Source: Liolophura sinensis
Taxonomy: Eukaryota; Mollusca; Polyplacophora; Chitonida; Chitonidae
Direction: 5' to 3'
Length of the DNA: 64,000 nt
Assembly (NCBI RefSeq): GCF_032854445.1
Contig: NC_088303.1
Location: forward strand, 7,077,501 to 7,141,500
Under the pieces are notes generated by a model. That model did not search any database and was not told the DNA's origin. It saw only the letters and a program-made list of their open reading frames with translations. Shown in pieces: positions 1 through 11,714 of the stretch (positions are counted from its first letter, which is position 1; each line of letters opens with the position of its first letter). The position numbers were made by a program, and so were the translations under genes.

Positions 1-808
1 GGGAGTAACTGGAGTGACGCCACAACGCTTGAAATCAACAATTTCCGGCGCGCTTGGGGAGAAAATAACCAACATAGATATTCTTCTTTACCATTCAGAT
101 AAATATGTATGGAAGGTATCCAAAGTAGGCTTGATGTCGTCATATTGTCCTTATGGGATGGAGTTTCTTTACGGGTAGACCATCGTGGCCTAATCCAATA
201 AATTGGCCATGCCCGGTAAGACGAATTATCCATTTATACGTCAGTGACAATACCGAATGAGTTCGGTTTGTGATCATCAAAACAGCCGGCCATGGCTTTA
301 TTTTCGCTGAGTATACAAAATACAGATGGCATGATGCCTAGACAAACAGCTGCATCGATAGCATATAAGGAGAATACGGGAGTAACTGAGACGGAACTGA
401 TAATGTTGAAAGGGATGTTCGGCGAGCGGTCAGGATTCTGGTACTAATTAATACAGCGGGAAGGCCGATCGGTTAATAACGCGGAATATGGATTAGATTT
501 TAGCCTGCAAGAAATCGTACGGCTTTTTCTTTGAGGCTTTGATGAAAGTGATTTTGTCGGACCAAAGTGTATAAGAAGACCAGATGATAATTGAACGCGT
601 CAGAAGAATTTATAGCGCTTTTTTTCTAGACTCTTCCCGTAACGTGATTTTTCGAAGCTGTCTTACAGCCAAGTAACCTGCGTGGGACGTGTCTACTGAA
701 AGGCTTCTCATTGTCTATGCTGCAAAGGAAGTAAAATGAGATCCACAGTGAGAGTTATGTTTCACTTGTGAAGGCCGATTACATCGCGCTTATGAGGCAT
801 ATTTGGGG
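1..808. other. Unassigned intergenic sequence
   Basis: I recognise no gene, RNA or repeat here. Reading frames are short and unlike any family I know. It ends where the first SINE begins. Confidence 0.5.
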
Positions 809-1078
809 GCCTCTGTGGCTTAGCAGGTTAGCGCGCTAGCGCAGCATAGTGACCCAGAAGCCTGTCACCAATGCGGTTGCTGTGAGTCCAGTTCATACTG
901 GTTTCCTCTCCGGCCGTACGTGGCAAGGTCTGCCAGTAACCTGCGGATGGTCGTGGGTGTCCCCCGGCTCTGCCCGGTTTCCACCCACCATAATACTGGC
1001 CGCCGTCGTGTAAGTGAAATATTCTTGAGTATGGCGTAAAACACCAATCAAATAAATACATAAATAAATAAATAAATA
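809..1078 (+). repeat. tRNA-derived Meta-type SINE, near full length
   Basis: The element begins with a tRNA-like head (GTGGCTTAGCAGGTTAGCGC resembles an A box, and a GTCCAGTTC-type B box follows). A conserved middle runs through TCTCCGGCCGTACGTGG, CCTGCGGATGGTCGTGGG and TTTCCACCCACCATAAT. The 3' domain holds the hairpin arms CGCCGT and ATGGCG around AAGTGAAATATTC, then an AATA-repeat tail. The same body recurs at 7624, 28388, 28866, 39298, 59314 and 62905. I infer membership of the MetaSINE superfamily from this central domain; a library search would settle the family. A target-site duplication is not clear for this copy. SINEs of this kind have pol III promoters and no protein. Confidence 0.85.
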
Positions 1079-1944
1079 TGGGATATATTTAATAGATTTT
1101 AAGTGTGAAAATGCAATTTTATCGGAAATCCTTGCACAACATACATGTGTGGCTATGATCTGTGCTGTGGCAGATGTGGAATGGATGCTTTGACAGTTGC
1201 CCTCTTACTACTATGCTTTTCTCACATGGGTTAAAAAGTCTGCGCGCCAAAGAAGTCATTTCAAATAGTACTACGAGAACCATGCATGTACATGCACGTT
1301 TGAATGGTAAAAATATATGTACGTACAAATTGGGTCTAAACATTTAAATATGTAGAAACTGATACAGCGTTCAGCGGTGTAATTTCTAAAAGTAAATACA
1401 ACTAAAGCGTCCGAGGACAATGGTTGAAGCAGAACCAAGGAGAATTTCTTTATTTACACAAAATGAATAATCCTTTAAGAGCTTCTTTTAATTGTTTGTG
1501 GGAACATCAATAAAACGACAAATAGTGCGGTGAATATAACGTGGTGGGGTTTTTGCCGAACAAAATTAAGCACGTCTTTTGTATATATTTACACGTAATT
1601 TTCGACCAATAAATGGTGTATGATATCAACATAGCGTTGTGTGGAAAGTAAAACACTGGATAACATTAAACAAGCATATTACTGATTTTATGACCGAGAT
1701 ATTAATCAGTGAATTCCTTCCAAATAATAGATAACTGTAAAATTGTATGTGAAAGGTTCTTACGCTATTCGCATCTAGCCAGATACGGTGTGTTATCCGT
1801 GACAGGCTCGATCTTTGAACTCCAGTACTGCACTGATGTCTCATAGTTCCTCTTGATGACTTCAGAATGTGTTAAATCAGTCATGCTTCGCCATTTGTAT
1901 TGGCAGTGCTGAAAAGAAGTATTGGCCTGCACTACTGTTTTGCT
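1079..1944. other. Intergenic DNA, 3' flank of the GPCR gene
   Basis: No gene or repeat is recognised. On the minus strand an AATAAA hexamer (plus-strand TTTATT at 1449-1454) lies about 490 nt after the GPCR stop and could serve as its poly(A) signal, but this is only a motif match. Confidence 0.35.
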
Positions 1945-3117
1945 CTAGGGATGAAGTATTGAAATTTTCTGTCGTGGCTTTTCTCCTAAAGTGGGGTTGT
2001 CATCGAACAGGGACTCCGAGGTCTTGGGATCTCTGTCTCCATGCATGTCCACTTTCTGCCACTCGGTCCGTTTGATCGATGTCCGACAACGGGCCAGAGC
2101 CTCCGTGATGATTTGCCAGGCCGTCCGCCGCAGAACGGAAACGCACAGAAGGACAGTAAGGCTGCACGTTACATTGTTCGCTGCGGCCATGTAGCGGAAA
2201 ATCGTCTGCAAAAAGTGTACTCTCTGAACGAGAACGCTGTTATATCTCCAGTCTGACGGGATGTTAAACTCAAACAATGTCATTACCGTCATTGGTGCAG
2301 CAAGTGTGAAAAATTCCAGACACACTAACAAAACAGCCGTCACCGATCCCCTGTTATCGGAAAACTGACCGTGTCGAGATGTGGAAGGCTGGCGGCGAAA
2401 ACAAAGCCCGATGACGATAAGTAAAGTAAGGACAAAGACGAGAGTGAGAGGAATCATAAGGTAAAAACTGGCAGAAACCCAGGGCCAGGCAAGTGAAAAG
2501 ACGTCATTGTACCTCTGGGGGATAAAACACGCCACACTGTGCGTTCCTCGCATGTCTATCTTTAATTCAAATGTCCACATAGCGTTTACACTGATAACGA
2601 CAAGGCCCGTCATGATGATGATAACGCCTACTTTTGCGAAGAACACAGTACACAGGCTGTTAGCTTTTCTCGAATGCCATATATAAACATACCTGTCCAC
2701 GGCCATTCCCACGACGATCCATACGACGGAATAGGTTATAACGCTAAGCAGGAACATCCAAAAACGGCAACTAATATCACTGGTAATTTCAATGGAGGGT
2801 CGATTAGATACATAGGATATCCAATCGGCCCCGCATCCTAGATACAGTGATAAAATATTCACAACGGAAAACGTCTGGATATAGAAGTATGCGGATACAT
2901 CACGAAAACTTTCTCGACGAAGAACAGAGAATAACAAAATATTTGCAGGCGTCCCCACCGCCAGTAACACAGGAGGTATGTACTTCATTAGGGCGTTCAT
3001 TATTAACTGTAACTCCAACATGTGAATGCTGATGCCACGATAGGACCCAAAAGTCCCAGTGTCGTTTCTAGGCACGTGAATGAAAGACACCAAGCTGTCG
3101 TTGGTAATGGTCGACAT
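1945..3117 (-). CDS. Rhodopsin-like (class A) GPCR, intronless, orphan
   Basis: This encodes a predicted seven-transmembrane receptor of 390 residues, the only intact gene-like reading frame in the window. I chose the ATG at 3117, which has A at -3; an upstream in-frame TTG is not a plausible start. The N-terminus has two N-glycosylation sequons (N6, N18). Approximate helices are TM1 46-66 (GxxxN at 55-59), TM2 78-99, TM3 117-139, TM4 160-180, TM5 211-239, TM6 258-280 and TM7 303-327. Class A marks are the DRY motif at 141-143 and the likely disulfide pair C117 (TM3) and C197 (ECL2). The TM6 CWxP motif is replaced by TLAAP, and the TM7 NPxxY motif is degenerate (NNVTCSL). The overall look is that of molluscan FMRFamide/peptide-type or chemosensory-like orphan receptors, but I cannot name a ligand. 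It should act at the plasma membrane through G proteins. It has no neighbouring paralogue in the window. Confidence 0.88.
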   Translation of the reverse strand: MSTITNDSLVSFIHVPRNDTGTFGSYRGISIHMLELQLIMNALMKYIPPVLLAVGTPANILLFSVLRRESFRDVSAYFYIQTFSVVNILSLYLGCGADWISYVSNRPSIEITSDISCRFWMFLLSVITYSVVWIVVGMAVDRYVYIWHSRKANSLCTVFFAKVGVIIIMTGLVVISVNAMWTFELKIDMRGTHSVACFIPQRYNDVFSLAWPWVSASFYLMIPLTLVFVLTLLIVIGLCFRRQPSTSRHGQFSDNRGSVTAVLLVCLEFFTLAAPMTVMTLFEFNIPSDWRYNSVLVQRVHFLQTIFRYMAAANNVTCSLTVLLCVSVLRRTAWQIITEALARCRTSIKRTEWQKVDMHGDRDPKTSESLFDDNPTLGEKPRQKISILHP

Positions 3118-3529
3118 TTTATAGCTCAGCAGATGGTATACAAAAGCTGAGAGCAACCAGAGATTTCGATAACTTTAGAGCTGCTGTATAGAATGCGAAG
3201 ATGATTACGATTTAGTGAAATACCGCCATACTGTTCACAAATACTGACCCACAAGATAAATATCAAATTGCATTTCCCAACATGTTCATTCGACGGAAAC
3301 CTACTAATGGCAACTTGGACGTTTCTAAGGTTTCTGTATTCGATTTGTGAGAGCAGATTGGTCGCTACTACACTAAGTCTAACAAGCTTTGACTCCTTTG
3401 ACAGCGAATTAATCCTCAAGGTCAGTTTCCTCTCACGAATCGGTCACCAAATCCAATTATCACCACATATCAGGAACAACAAAATATGTACAAGACTTCA
3501 CAAAGCAAAGAAACTTTCTTCGTCTGATC
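3118..3529. promoter_or_regulatory. 5' flank of the GPCR gene
   Basis: This is AT-rich sequence immediately upstream of the receptor start. It must hold the 5' UTR and proximal promoter if the gene is transcribed as a single exon, but I see no decisive TATA or initiator element. The assignment is positional only. Confidence 0.3.
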
Positions 3530-3870
3530 CGGTACGCAAGTGTTTCCCCTTGTCTGGTTTGCTGGTTCACCTAACACCAGCTACACTGGCCGTGGTGTGT
3601 TCAGGATGAGGACACGGACTCTCACGCCGGGTACGCCAGCTCAGGTGAAGGGGAGTTCAGCGGGAGTCTGGCCACGACACATCTGCAGCCCATCACGTCT
3701 CCACGTACAAATGATTGAGGCGAGTCAATGCGGGGCTGAGGCTATGTCCCGCCTCCCTGGGATCGATGCATACCCTGGCGATGCTCTCCGGCCACTCCGG
3801 AGATTCCACCATTTATAGCTCGACCAATCGCTGTTCCTGCAACGTAATGCGTTTTGAGTGCAGACGGTAC
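3530..3870. other. GC- and CpG-rich patch upstream of the GPCR
   Basis: About 340 bp stands out against the AT-rich surroundings by its GC content, with roughly twenty CpG dinucleotides by eye. It sits 0.4-0.75 kb upstream of the receptor start. Frames here are open on the plus strand for up to about 90 codons but match no family I recognise. It could be a CpG-island-like promoter, an unrecognised exon or a repeat fragment. Confidence 0.3.
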
Positions 3871-4768
3871 TGTAGCTACAAGTGGCTTTCCAATTCAGTT
3901 GTAAAGTGTTTATTTCATGCTGATACAGATGACTATAAATTGGACATTTTAAACTGACAGATGAACAGCCGTTGATATTTATCTGTCAAAGGCCCTTATG
4001 AATGGCCTGCTTCCTGGAACATGGATATATTGACAACCTTTAAGGCAATATGTGCTGTTTTTTTCTATAACCCATACAGATAGTGTTAAGAGATCAATAC
4101 GGGACGTGGACAGAGCCTTGACAGCTGTGATTGCGGTTCACATAAGTTTTCATTACACCGCATATTCTGTATACCACCACAGTAGTGCTGTTGGGCTGGC
4201 CATTTGCCGACTCTCGTGCTATCACTGTTCGCGGTGCTTTGGTGACAAGCTCTCGGCCATGCTCGTGTAACTGTTTCCGTTACAGTATCACACAAGCCCT
4301 GTTTTCTCCATCCATAAGTGTGTCTATTCAGCAACGGTGTGAGCGATTTGGGCCTAAACCACTTTAGTTTCACAACATTGTCTCCTACCAATGTGATTGG
4401 ATACATGTTTAGAATATCGCACTATTCCATTACCCATTTTACAACAGCAATCCAACACACTGATATAGATGGGTATTTTATACTATATAGGTAAGGTAGA
4501 TTAGGTTCAGAAACATGTTATAATGTAATATAGTAGGGCACATGTATTCTAATGAAACGCATTTACTATTGTTCAGGAAATCTAATTTTGGTTAACTGGA
4601 GTTTAGTGTGTTGTGTGCTTGTATTTCTGTGGCCCACAAAAGATCCAGTAGTGCAGAAATAACCGTATTACAGATAAAGCATACACATTTGTATAGGGAA
4701 ATGAGACAACCGGCCAGAACCATCGCCACATATTACGATTAATCCTGGAATAAGTCGAATATAATAGG
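3871..4768. other. Unassigned intergenic sequence
   Basis: No gene, RNA or repeat is recognised. Short open frames are scattered on both strands without family resemblance. Confidence 0.4.
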
Positions 4769-5276
4769 GTCACCACTGACGTATGATAAAGAAAACAAGG
4801 TTGGAACCAGGTTGTTCTGCCGGAAGCCACAGAGGCATTCTGAAGTGGGAACTTGTTGAAAAGTCACCATCATGCCTGTGGTCGTTTGTTTAATGTTATC
4901 TCGGAAGACTTCGTCCTCTCTTAATACGAGTGCCTCTCTGAGCTATTTTCTAACCTGAATTCATAACTTAAAAGACCTTTGGCAAGAAAGACAAACCCGG
5001 AATTTAAAAGCTCTAGTAACACCGACGATAACCACTGGTAACAAAAGCCATCGCTGCGGATGCTTGGAGTGGTGTGGGAAATAAACTGTTCAAAGAAGAA
5101 ATTGTAGGAAAAAATGGAAGGTTCAAGACGAAACAAGCCAAGGGAATTTGTGTACATCATGAATGGAAACACTAGTATGCCTCCCAGTTGGACCATGATA
5201 AATATTTCAACTTGGCAGTACTTGTATTTATTTTCCCAGGGGTCAGAGCAACGGGAAATGCAATTTTTGCCTCAAA
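4769..5276 (+). repeat. Unclassified dispersed repeat X, copy 1
   Basis: This segment aligns through most of its length with 10591-11098 in the same orientation. Shared blocks include GGTTGGAACC, AACTTGTTGAA, CATCATGC, GAGCTATTTTCTAACCT (AAGCTATTTTCTAACCT in the other copy), AAAAGAC, AAATTGTAGG (ACATTGTAGG) and CAATTTTTGC. The two copies differ by many substitutions and small indels, so the family is old. I see no tRNA head, long reading frame, terminal inverted repeat or tail, so I cannot assign a class. A non-autonomous DNA transposon or an old retroelement fragment are both possible. Confidence 0.6.
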
Positions 5277-5518
5277 AAGGCGAGAAAATCTCGTGTTGTT
5301 ATCAGTTCATAAGTTTTTATTGCTGTACCTTTGCAATGAAGTGTACGCTATTTAATGCATTTTGTTGTCTAGTTGCATTATTACGTTGCTGGACTTTAGA
5401 TAAACATTAATTGTCACCTGCGCAATGCCAAAGCCAGGGTGTATATGTTTGTACGCATAGATATGTACTAGTTGCTTTTGCCTTAGACAAATGAATTAAA
5501 AGTTTGAAATAGATCATC

Positions 5519-5870
5519 GTCGAGCGGTTAAGGTATTGGCCTTTAATGACTTACACTCACCAGGTATGGTTCAAAACCGGGCATTGCGCATGGAATTTGT
5601 AGATTTCCATGCTCCCAACGGTTCGTAGGGCCTTGGTAACAACACATGGTCGTTGAGGTTCGGGGGACCATTTTCGAAATATAATATTTGTTGAAGCCCA
5701 CTTGTCTAAACATAAAATGTCCATATATGTGCGTTACACGTGGGGAGGCTTGTCAGTATAGCTTCGGAGGTTTCATGACTTACCCCGGGTACTGCCGTTT
5801 CTTCCACCCATAAAACTGACCACCGCCCTATGAAATGAACAATGATTGGGTATGACGTTGAGTAAATGCT
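5519..5870 (+). repeat. Old Meta-type SINE with a different tRNA head
   Basis: The head has an A-box-like GAGCGGTTAAGGTATTGGC and a B-box-like GGTTCAAAACC, resembling a tRNA with a long variable arm (Leu/Ser type). The second half (about 5735-5868) aligns with the central domain of the other SINEs: ACGTGGGGAGGCTTGTCAGT, CCCCGGGTACTGCC, CTTCCACCCATAA, ACCGCCCTATGAAATGAACA and GGGTATGACGTTGAGTAAA. A different head joined to the same central domain is what defines a SINE superfamily. The copy is strongly diverged and lacks a clean tail or target-site duplication. Confidence 0.6.
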
Positions 5871-7623
5871 ATATTGTTTTGTTCAGGCAATATTGAGCAA
5901 TGTTGTATAAGTATATTGGGAGCGAGTACAATGACCAGATAAAGCAAACTATGGCCTATTTGCAAAATGAAAATGAAGAACGTCCTTAGTAACTAGTTAA
6001 AGTGAATAATGTTATTGAGAAAAAGCATTATAAACGCCCTTCATCAGCACTAATTAAGTGCAGTAATAATTTTCAAGAGAGTATAAATAATATCATGTCG
6101 AACAGAAAGTGTGAACAATTATCAATATAGTTAGTACTAAACAGAGCGTTTTGGCATTGTGCCATCGTTTGACTTCCGACGTTATATTTCCATGTTCTGA
6201 CAGGAGACACGCAGTCGCAAGTCTCCACAGAGACAAGCAGAGCGTAGATAAACGGCAGGTAACAATGGTGTGAAATACCGTTTTTACTCGATTAGCCGTA
6301 ACGTGCCGCCATGTAAAAACGCTAACTGACATAATCCAGCTAATTTACTCTATCCAATAAACACAGTGAAAAGAAATGTACCGGTTAAGATTTAATTGGC
6401 TGTGCTTCCTGGTGATTAATTCGACTGAATAAATAAATGATAATGTTTTTTGGCCTCTCAGTAGCAATACTTTAGCTGTACATTGTCATGATTGTGTTAG
6501 CACGGGAAATCAACTTGGTTTCCATGGTGAATGATCCCAAGAACAACAATCAGAAAATGACGAAGTAAAAACTCATAAAATAAACTTTTTTTCGCCTTAC
6601 CTTATTTTACGAACACCCTATTGTGTTACATTATTGTGGTGATCTTTACTGTTTTATAAAACTACGCTTTTTATTACAAATATAACTGGTTTTTTATATT
6701 AGGGAGGAAGTCAGTTTTTTTCAACCACCAGTCGTATGAACATACATTTAGAGGTTAATAAAAAGATCCAGCGTGCCCGAAGCAACGAACATAACACATC
6801 ATCTTGGCTAAAATCTTAGCCTTACAGTATCGACCCAGATAAACATTAAGCAAATAAATATCTGTGTAGTCATATTTTTGAGACTGAGATTGAGTTTCCA
6901 TCAATATCAGGTGTCTTGATAGGCGAAACGAACAGGGTGGAACTTCCGTATCTTATCTCTTTCAATAACGAAGTGTTTAAAAATTGTCGTTTTTTTTAAC
7001 AATTCGGCACAATGTGTCAAAGCAAAGCCCTCCACTTGAATAATTTCTATTTTACAATGTAGTTGCGTGTGGGCATACGTAATGCATCAGTGTAAATTAA
7101 TTTCTTAGTCTTCTAAGATTCTAAGATAGCTACATTTCATCACCCATTTTCGTAAGCAAGACAGCTGTGGCTAGTTGTCTTGCGGTTAAAAAAACAACAA
7201 AAAAAAACAATCAGAGGAGAGCGCAGAACTGTGTGAACGAGGAATTACATAGAACAACATACTGTACACCAAATCATTTGGTACATACGTCGGTTATACA
7301 GATTACACATTCATTTAAACTGTTATTTACGTTAAGCCTTTATGTTCGACCACGCCCTTAAATCAACCTGTCCGCCAGGTAGTTGGCGATGAGCGCTAGT
7401 TCATTCCAGGCTTTTGTATTATCTCTGGTGGGGGGAACATACGATTTGTTACCTGTTACACAAAACATCTCAATTGCGTAGCACCTATTACACAACTATT
7501 TTATCGACATGTCACACACATGTAGCATAATACTTCTTTGGTTGTCTTCTTGTAGGCCCTACAGTAGAAAGTTATGCTTTCAACATCATGCTTGTACAGG
7601 TCCGAGACAATTAAAAAAAGCTA
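5871..7623. other. Unassigned AT-rich intergenic sequence
   Basis: No gene or known repeat is seen. It contains only short A and T runs and scattered short frames. Confidence 0.45.
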
Positions 7624-7866
7624 ATGGCCGAGGAGGTTAGCGCACCAGCAAGGCGCAATGACCCGGGAGTCTCCTATCAATGCGGTCGCTATGGGTTAAA
7701 GTCCAGATTATGTTGTCTTCCTCCTTGGCAGTACGTGGGATGGTCTGTGAACATCCTCTGGGTGGTTGTGAGTTTCCCCCGGGTTCTGCCAAGTTTTCCT
7801 GGCCGGCGTCGTATGAGTGAAATATTTTTGAGTATCGCTTAAAACACCAGCCAAATAAATATAGAA
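7624..7866 (+). repeat. Diverged Meta-type SINE
   Basis: It has the same order of blocks as the copy at 809-1078: a GGAGGTTAGCGC tRNA-like head, ATGACCCGGGAGTCTC, a central CAGTACGTGGGATGGTCTGT, CCCCGGGTTCTGCC, then GTGAAATATTTTTGAGTAT and AAACACCAGCCAAATAAATA. The outer hairpin arms are damaged (CGGCGT against ATCGCT), so this is an older copy than 39298 or 59314. Confidence 0.8.
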
Positions 7867-8721
7867 ATAAAAATGTTGACGAGTATAAATGTAGTCACAG
7901 CCCATGTAATTCACATGGGTGATTTCAGACCAGAATCCGTAAACTTCCAAAAGCCGAAGTACATGTTGGGTATATTAATGTATTTTATCCCTAGATATTT
8001 CCTAACGACATAAAATTTATTGCTCAGAGGAATATGAAAGTTTGGTAAGTACATCATGGGATGGTGGATGGGGTGTCTGGGGGTTTGGGAGCCGCACCCT
8101 TCTGTATTTCTCGCGCTTTTACGTTTTTTTCCGGTTTTTGTCTTTCTATGCATATTTCAACATATTTCGCCACCTTACAATATCAAGGTATTAATATTTG
8201 TCTGTAAAATGGCCCAAGCATATATCACTAAACGGACGCCTACCTTAACAGGTGACGATACTAGTATACATTCAAGCATTCTATTTTGTCGCACTGTGAG
8301 ACCTGTGATAATTAATAGGGGACATTACAGCTTTCTCCGATAGTTAGAATTCTCGACATAATCCGGAAAAAGTGTCTGCTGCATTACTACCATAAAGATG
8401 TCTATGATACGCAATTATCTTTACTTTGAACTTGGAACATGCGTTCATCGTTAAGCTGTTTGTTTTAAGTATGTAAAATTGTTTGGTGGAACAACCCAAT
8501 GCTTAGCGTATACAATCCAAAGAAACAGATCAGCGCAGCAGAGTTTATTCTTATTACTCTTCCCAAATGGCCACTTTCAGGCACATCTCTTTACTACTGT
8601 ACCTGTATCAGCACTTCCCATTAAGAACAATCACATTAGCGTCACATCTACCAGGCAAATATATATGGAGATGTAGTGATTGAGATTTGTTGCACAAATC
8701 GCCATTTACATGGGGAGTTTG

Positions 8722-8722
<1 letters not shown>
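7867..8722. other. Unassigned intergenic sequence
   Basis: Nothing recognised. A GT-rich stretch around 8050-8110 has no clear partner elsewhere in the window. Confidence 0.45.

Positions 8723-8780
<58 letters not shown>
8723..8780. repeat. (TA)n microsatellite
   Basis: This is an uninterrupted TA dinucleotide run of about 58 bp. Confidence 0.95.
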
Positions 8781-8781
<1 letters not shown>

Positions 8782-10590
8782 CATAAAATGTTACGCCTCT
8801 AGTGTACCACGTTTATTGCTAACCAACCAATGAGTGTATTTGTACCATTTACAGATGGCTTATTGATATTTAATTAGTTAATACATTACTCTAAGGATTC
8901 AGTATACTCAAAATATACATCTAAAACAAAGGTTTTTTTCTACTGAGTGACCTGAGTAAATTATGATTAATGGCAGGTCGTGCAATCCGTTCTTCATAAA
9001 ATTTTTTAAATCCATTTTTAACCTCTTTACGGAAGAAAAAACAAAACATGCTCAAACCCTGTCCTGTTATTATCTTTATACGGATACATACATTTGGCTT
9101 GAAAAGTTACACTGCATACTGATAAAACAATTTACAGCTTTTGCAGAACAGTTTAGCGCAATCAGAGGGTGATAATACATGCGTATATAACAACTGATGT
9201 AGAATAGAAGAAATGACTGATTTTCGTTTTATGACATGAACACTTACTTGGGAGGAGTTAAGAGTAGATACATGTACTATACACATGTAAGTGGGCAGGA
9301 ACAAAGGAAGCATGTGCCATTGCATTACGATGTTCACCCTTATTTATCAACAGGTTCAGCTTCAATGATCTCACTTTATCCAGATGTACATTAGGGTAGT
9401 TAAACTATCTTCTGCCTCTCCTCATTTGGAATTCCGGGTATTAAGTGTAACACATATATACATAAACCAGAGTCATTTGGTATATTACATTAATACCGTG
9501 TTATAGTCTTGGCATTAGCTATTTGTCTGGACATTATGCTATTTTTCTGCGAGGCCTATGTCGCACAGCCGTCTACTTCCCACCAACACATGCAGTCTAG
9601 CAGTCGGCTATTTCCCAGCCGATCTGGTAAAAGCATGGCTGCCGGTGCCCCAATTAAGCCAAGCTTTAGGGAGCCTTGGTTTTCACGTTTTCTTTCTAAT
9701 ATCCTATTAATCCCAGTTGACGCCATTTGATCGATGGTGAAAAGAAAGACGAATCAGGAATAAAATTAATATCCAACAACAACAGATTAAAAACCCATAA
9801 GACTAGTCGAATATCAAAGTGCTTCTGACCCAATTCGTCATGCGTTTGGAAAAACGGTATATCATGATATAAAATTTTAGAACCCCCACGGCCAGTGCAA
9901 CATAGTGACCTGAATTAATACATTAAAATAATTGTTATTTGGATAGTATGTCCACCTAGACAATTTAAGACTCTTGTTATTTGTGGGACCATGGTGGCCA
10001 TAAGGGATCAATGACAGTCGTTTATTCGTTAGCGTAGTCTACCTTGCGCTGAAGAAACGACAGTGTTTGCGTCTTTGTACACCACGTGTGTGAAACTTGA
10101 CAAAGCCTATCGCATATATCTGATTCACAATAGCAGACTATCTTGCGCAGCGATATACATTATACATTGATGTATGAGTAATGAAGGTATGTTTCAACTG
10201 TAGTGTTACTGTACTACAATATGATATCAGAAGAATCCTTTCAGCGCAAAGTTGATCATTTAGGTATTAACAGAATATCAAAATGTATGCATATTGTATT
10301 TCTAGAAGGCCCGTGCCTACAAGTATCTATGGCTGTTCATGTCCTTTCTCGTGTGTTATGAATCAGGACATTCGTCCAAAAAGTTGACCAGATTTGTTTC
10401 CCTCGAGGACATCGACTTCTGTCAGAAAAGGAATCAGTTGTTTGGCAGCATGTATATGTACCACTATATTAATGTAAACCACACATTATTAAGCACGAGG
10501 CCAAAGGACCAAAATGGGTATGATAGTCACGTATTGCAATGGGACAAGCGATGTATTACCATTTAACTTAGAACTAAACTAGCACTAACC
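8781..10590. other. Unassigned intergenic sequence
   Basis: No gene, RNA or mobile element is recognised on either strand. Confidence 0.45.
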
Positions 10591-11098
10591 AAGACCACGG
10601 CAGGCCTGTGATAAGGAAAAAAACGGTTGGAACCGGGTTGTGCCGAAGGCCTGGGATACAGGCCAGTATGAAAACTTGTTGAACAAGTCATCATCATGCA
10701 GCTGGTCATTTGTTTGATGTTAACACCAAGCTCTTCGTCATCTATCAACACACGTGCCGCCCGAAGCTATTTTCTAACCTCACTTCATCGCTAAAAAGAC
10801 CCTTGGCCAGAAAAGAAAACCGGTGATTTTCAAGATCCAATCAAATCCAACGCTGACCAATAATGAAAGGCACCATCGCCACTGTTGCTTGAACTGGGGC
10901 GGGCAAGTGTTTCAAGAGCACATTGTAGGGGGGAGGGGTGAGAGAAGGTTCAAGGTGAAACAAGCTAAATTGTGTAAGACGCCAATGTTCACTGTCATAC
11001 TCAACCGTGCAAAGTATTTTAAACAAGATGGTACTTGGTATATCAAATTTGTGGTGTAAGGGGAAAGGCACAGTGACAGGACCCAATTTTTGCATCAG
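10591..11098 (+). repeat. Unclassified dispersed repeat X, copy 2
   Basis: It aligns collinearly with 4769-5276: GGTTGGAACCGGGTTG, GAAAACTTGTTGAACAAGTC, GTCATTTGTTTGATGTTA, AAGCTATTTTCTAACCT, ACATTGTAGG, AGAAGGTTCAAG and CAATTTTTGCATCA. A 17-bp string inside it, GCTAAATTGTGTAAGAC, recurs exactly near 44531 and may mark a third, mostly lost copy. No coding potential is credible. Confidence 0.6.
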
Positions 11099-11714
11099 TT
11101 GTATTTGTTTTGTTTTTGAAATAACATTTGAATGTAGTTTTATAATATTAAAATTCAATGGTTGACAACAATATATTCGACATGTTGCGTATCACTTTGA
11201 CCGGTTTAAAAGGAAACGAATAGCCATCTACGCATTGTTTGACTTTGGGCTCGCAGCCCAAGCGCGAGTCGCATTTCCAGAAGTGACAACAACGCACCGA
11301 GCCTTTGTATTTACAAACACAGCGATGCATGCGATGAACATTACGCAGCTATATCATCAGACATTTACAGATAAAACAAACAGAATTGAAGTGACATGCA
11401 ATCCACATATTTTACACACTGTTATTGTCACACGGCCACACAGACATCCACACGTGGTCTACGCGGCTACGCTTTATTCCTCATTGTTAAGCGTATATCA
11501 AGAGCAATCCGGATATACATTCTTTTACAGGTTCGGATCAGTGCGAAGTTGAATTGCTGTGCTCATGCCTGCCGGTTAAAAATGAAGTTGATTATTGTGT
11601 TTATCAACTGTTAACCGTAAAGGAACGATGACTGTTAATTGTCTGGGTGCGATGCATCGCTGGCTTCGACTGGTGTTGTCATATCCTCACGAATGTCTCC
11701 ACAGGGTGGAACAA
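11099..11714. other. Unassigned intergenic sequence
   Basis: A plus-strand frame across 11235-11552 is open but has no ATG at its head and no family resemblance. Nothing else is recognised. Confidence 0.4.

Noticed and set aside
828-1061. Minus-strand frame that recurs near 28841, 39391 and 59395
   Set aside because: The same peptide (CFxPYSRIFHLYDGGQYY) appears because each is antisense to a Meta-type SINE; it is not a gene family.
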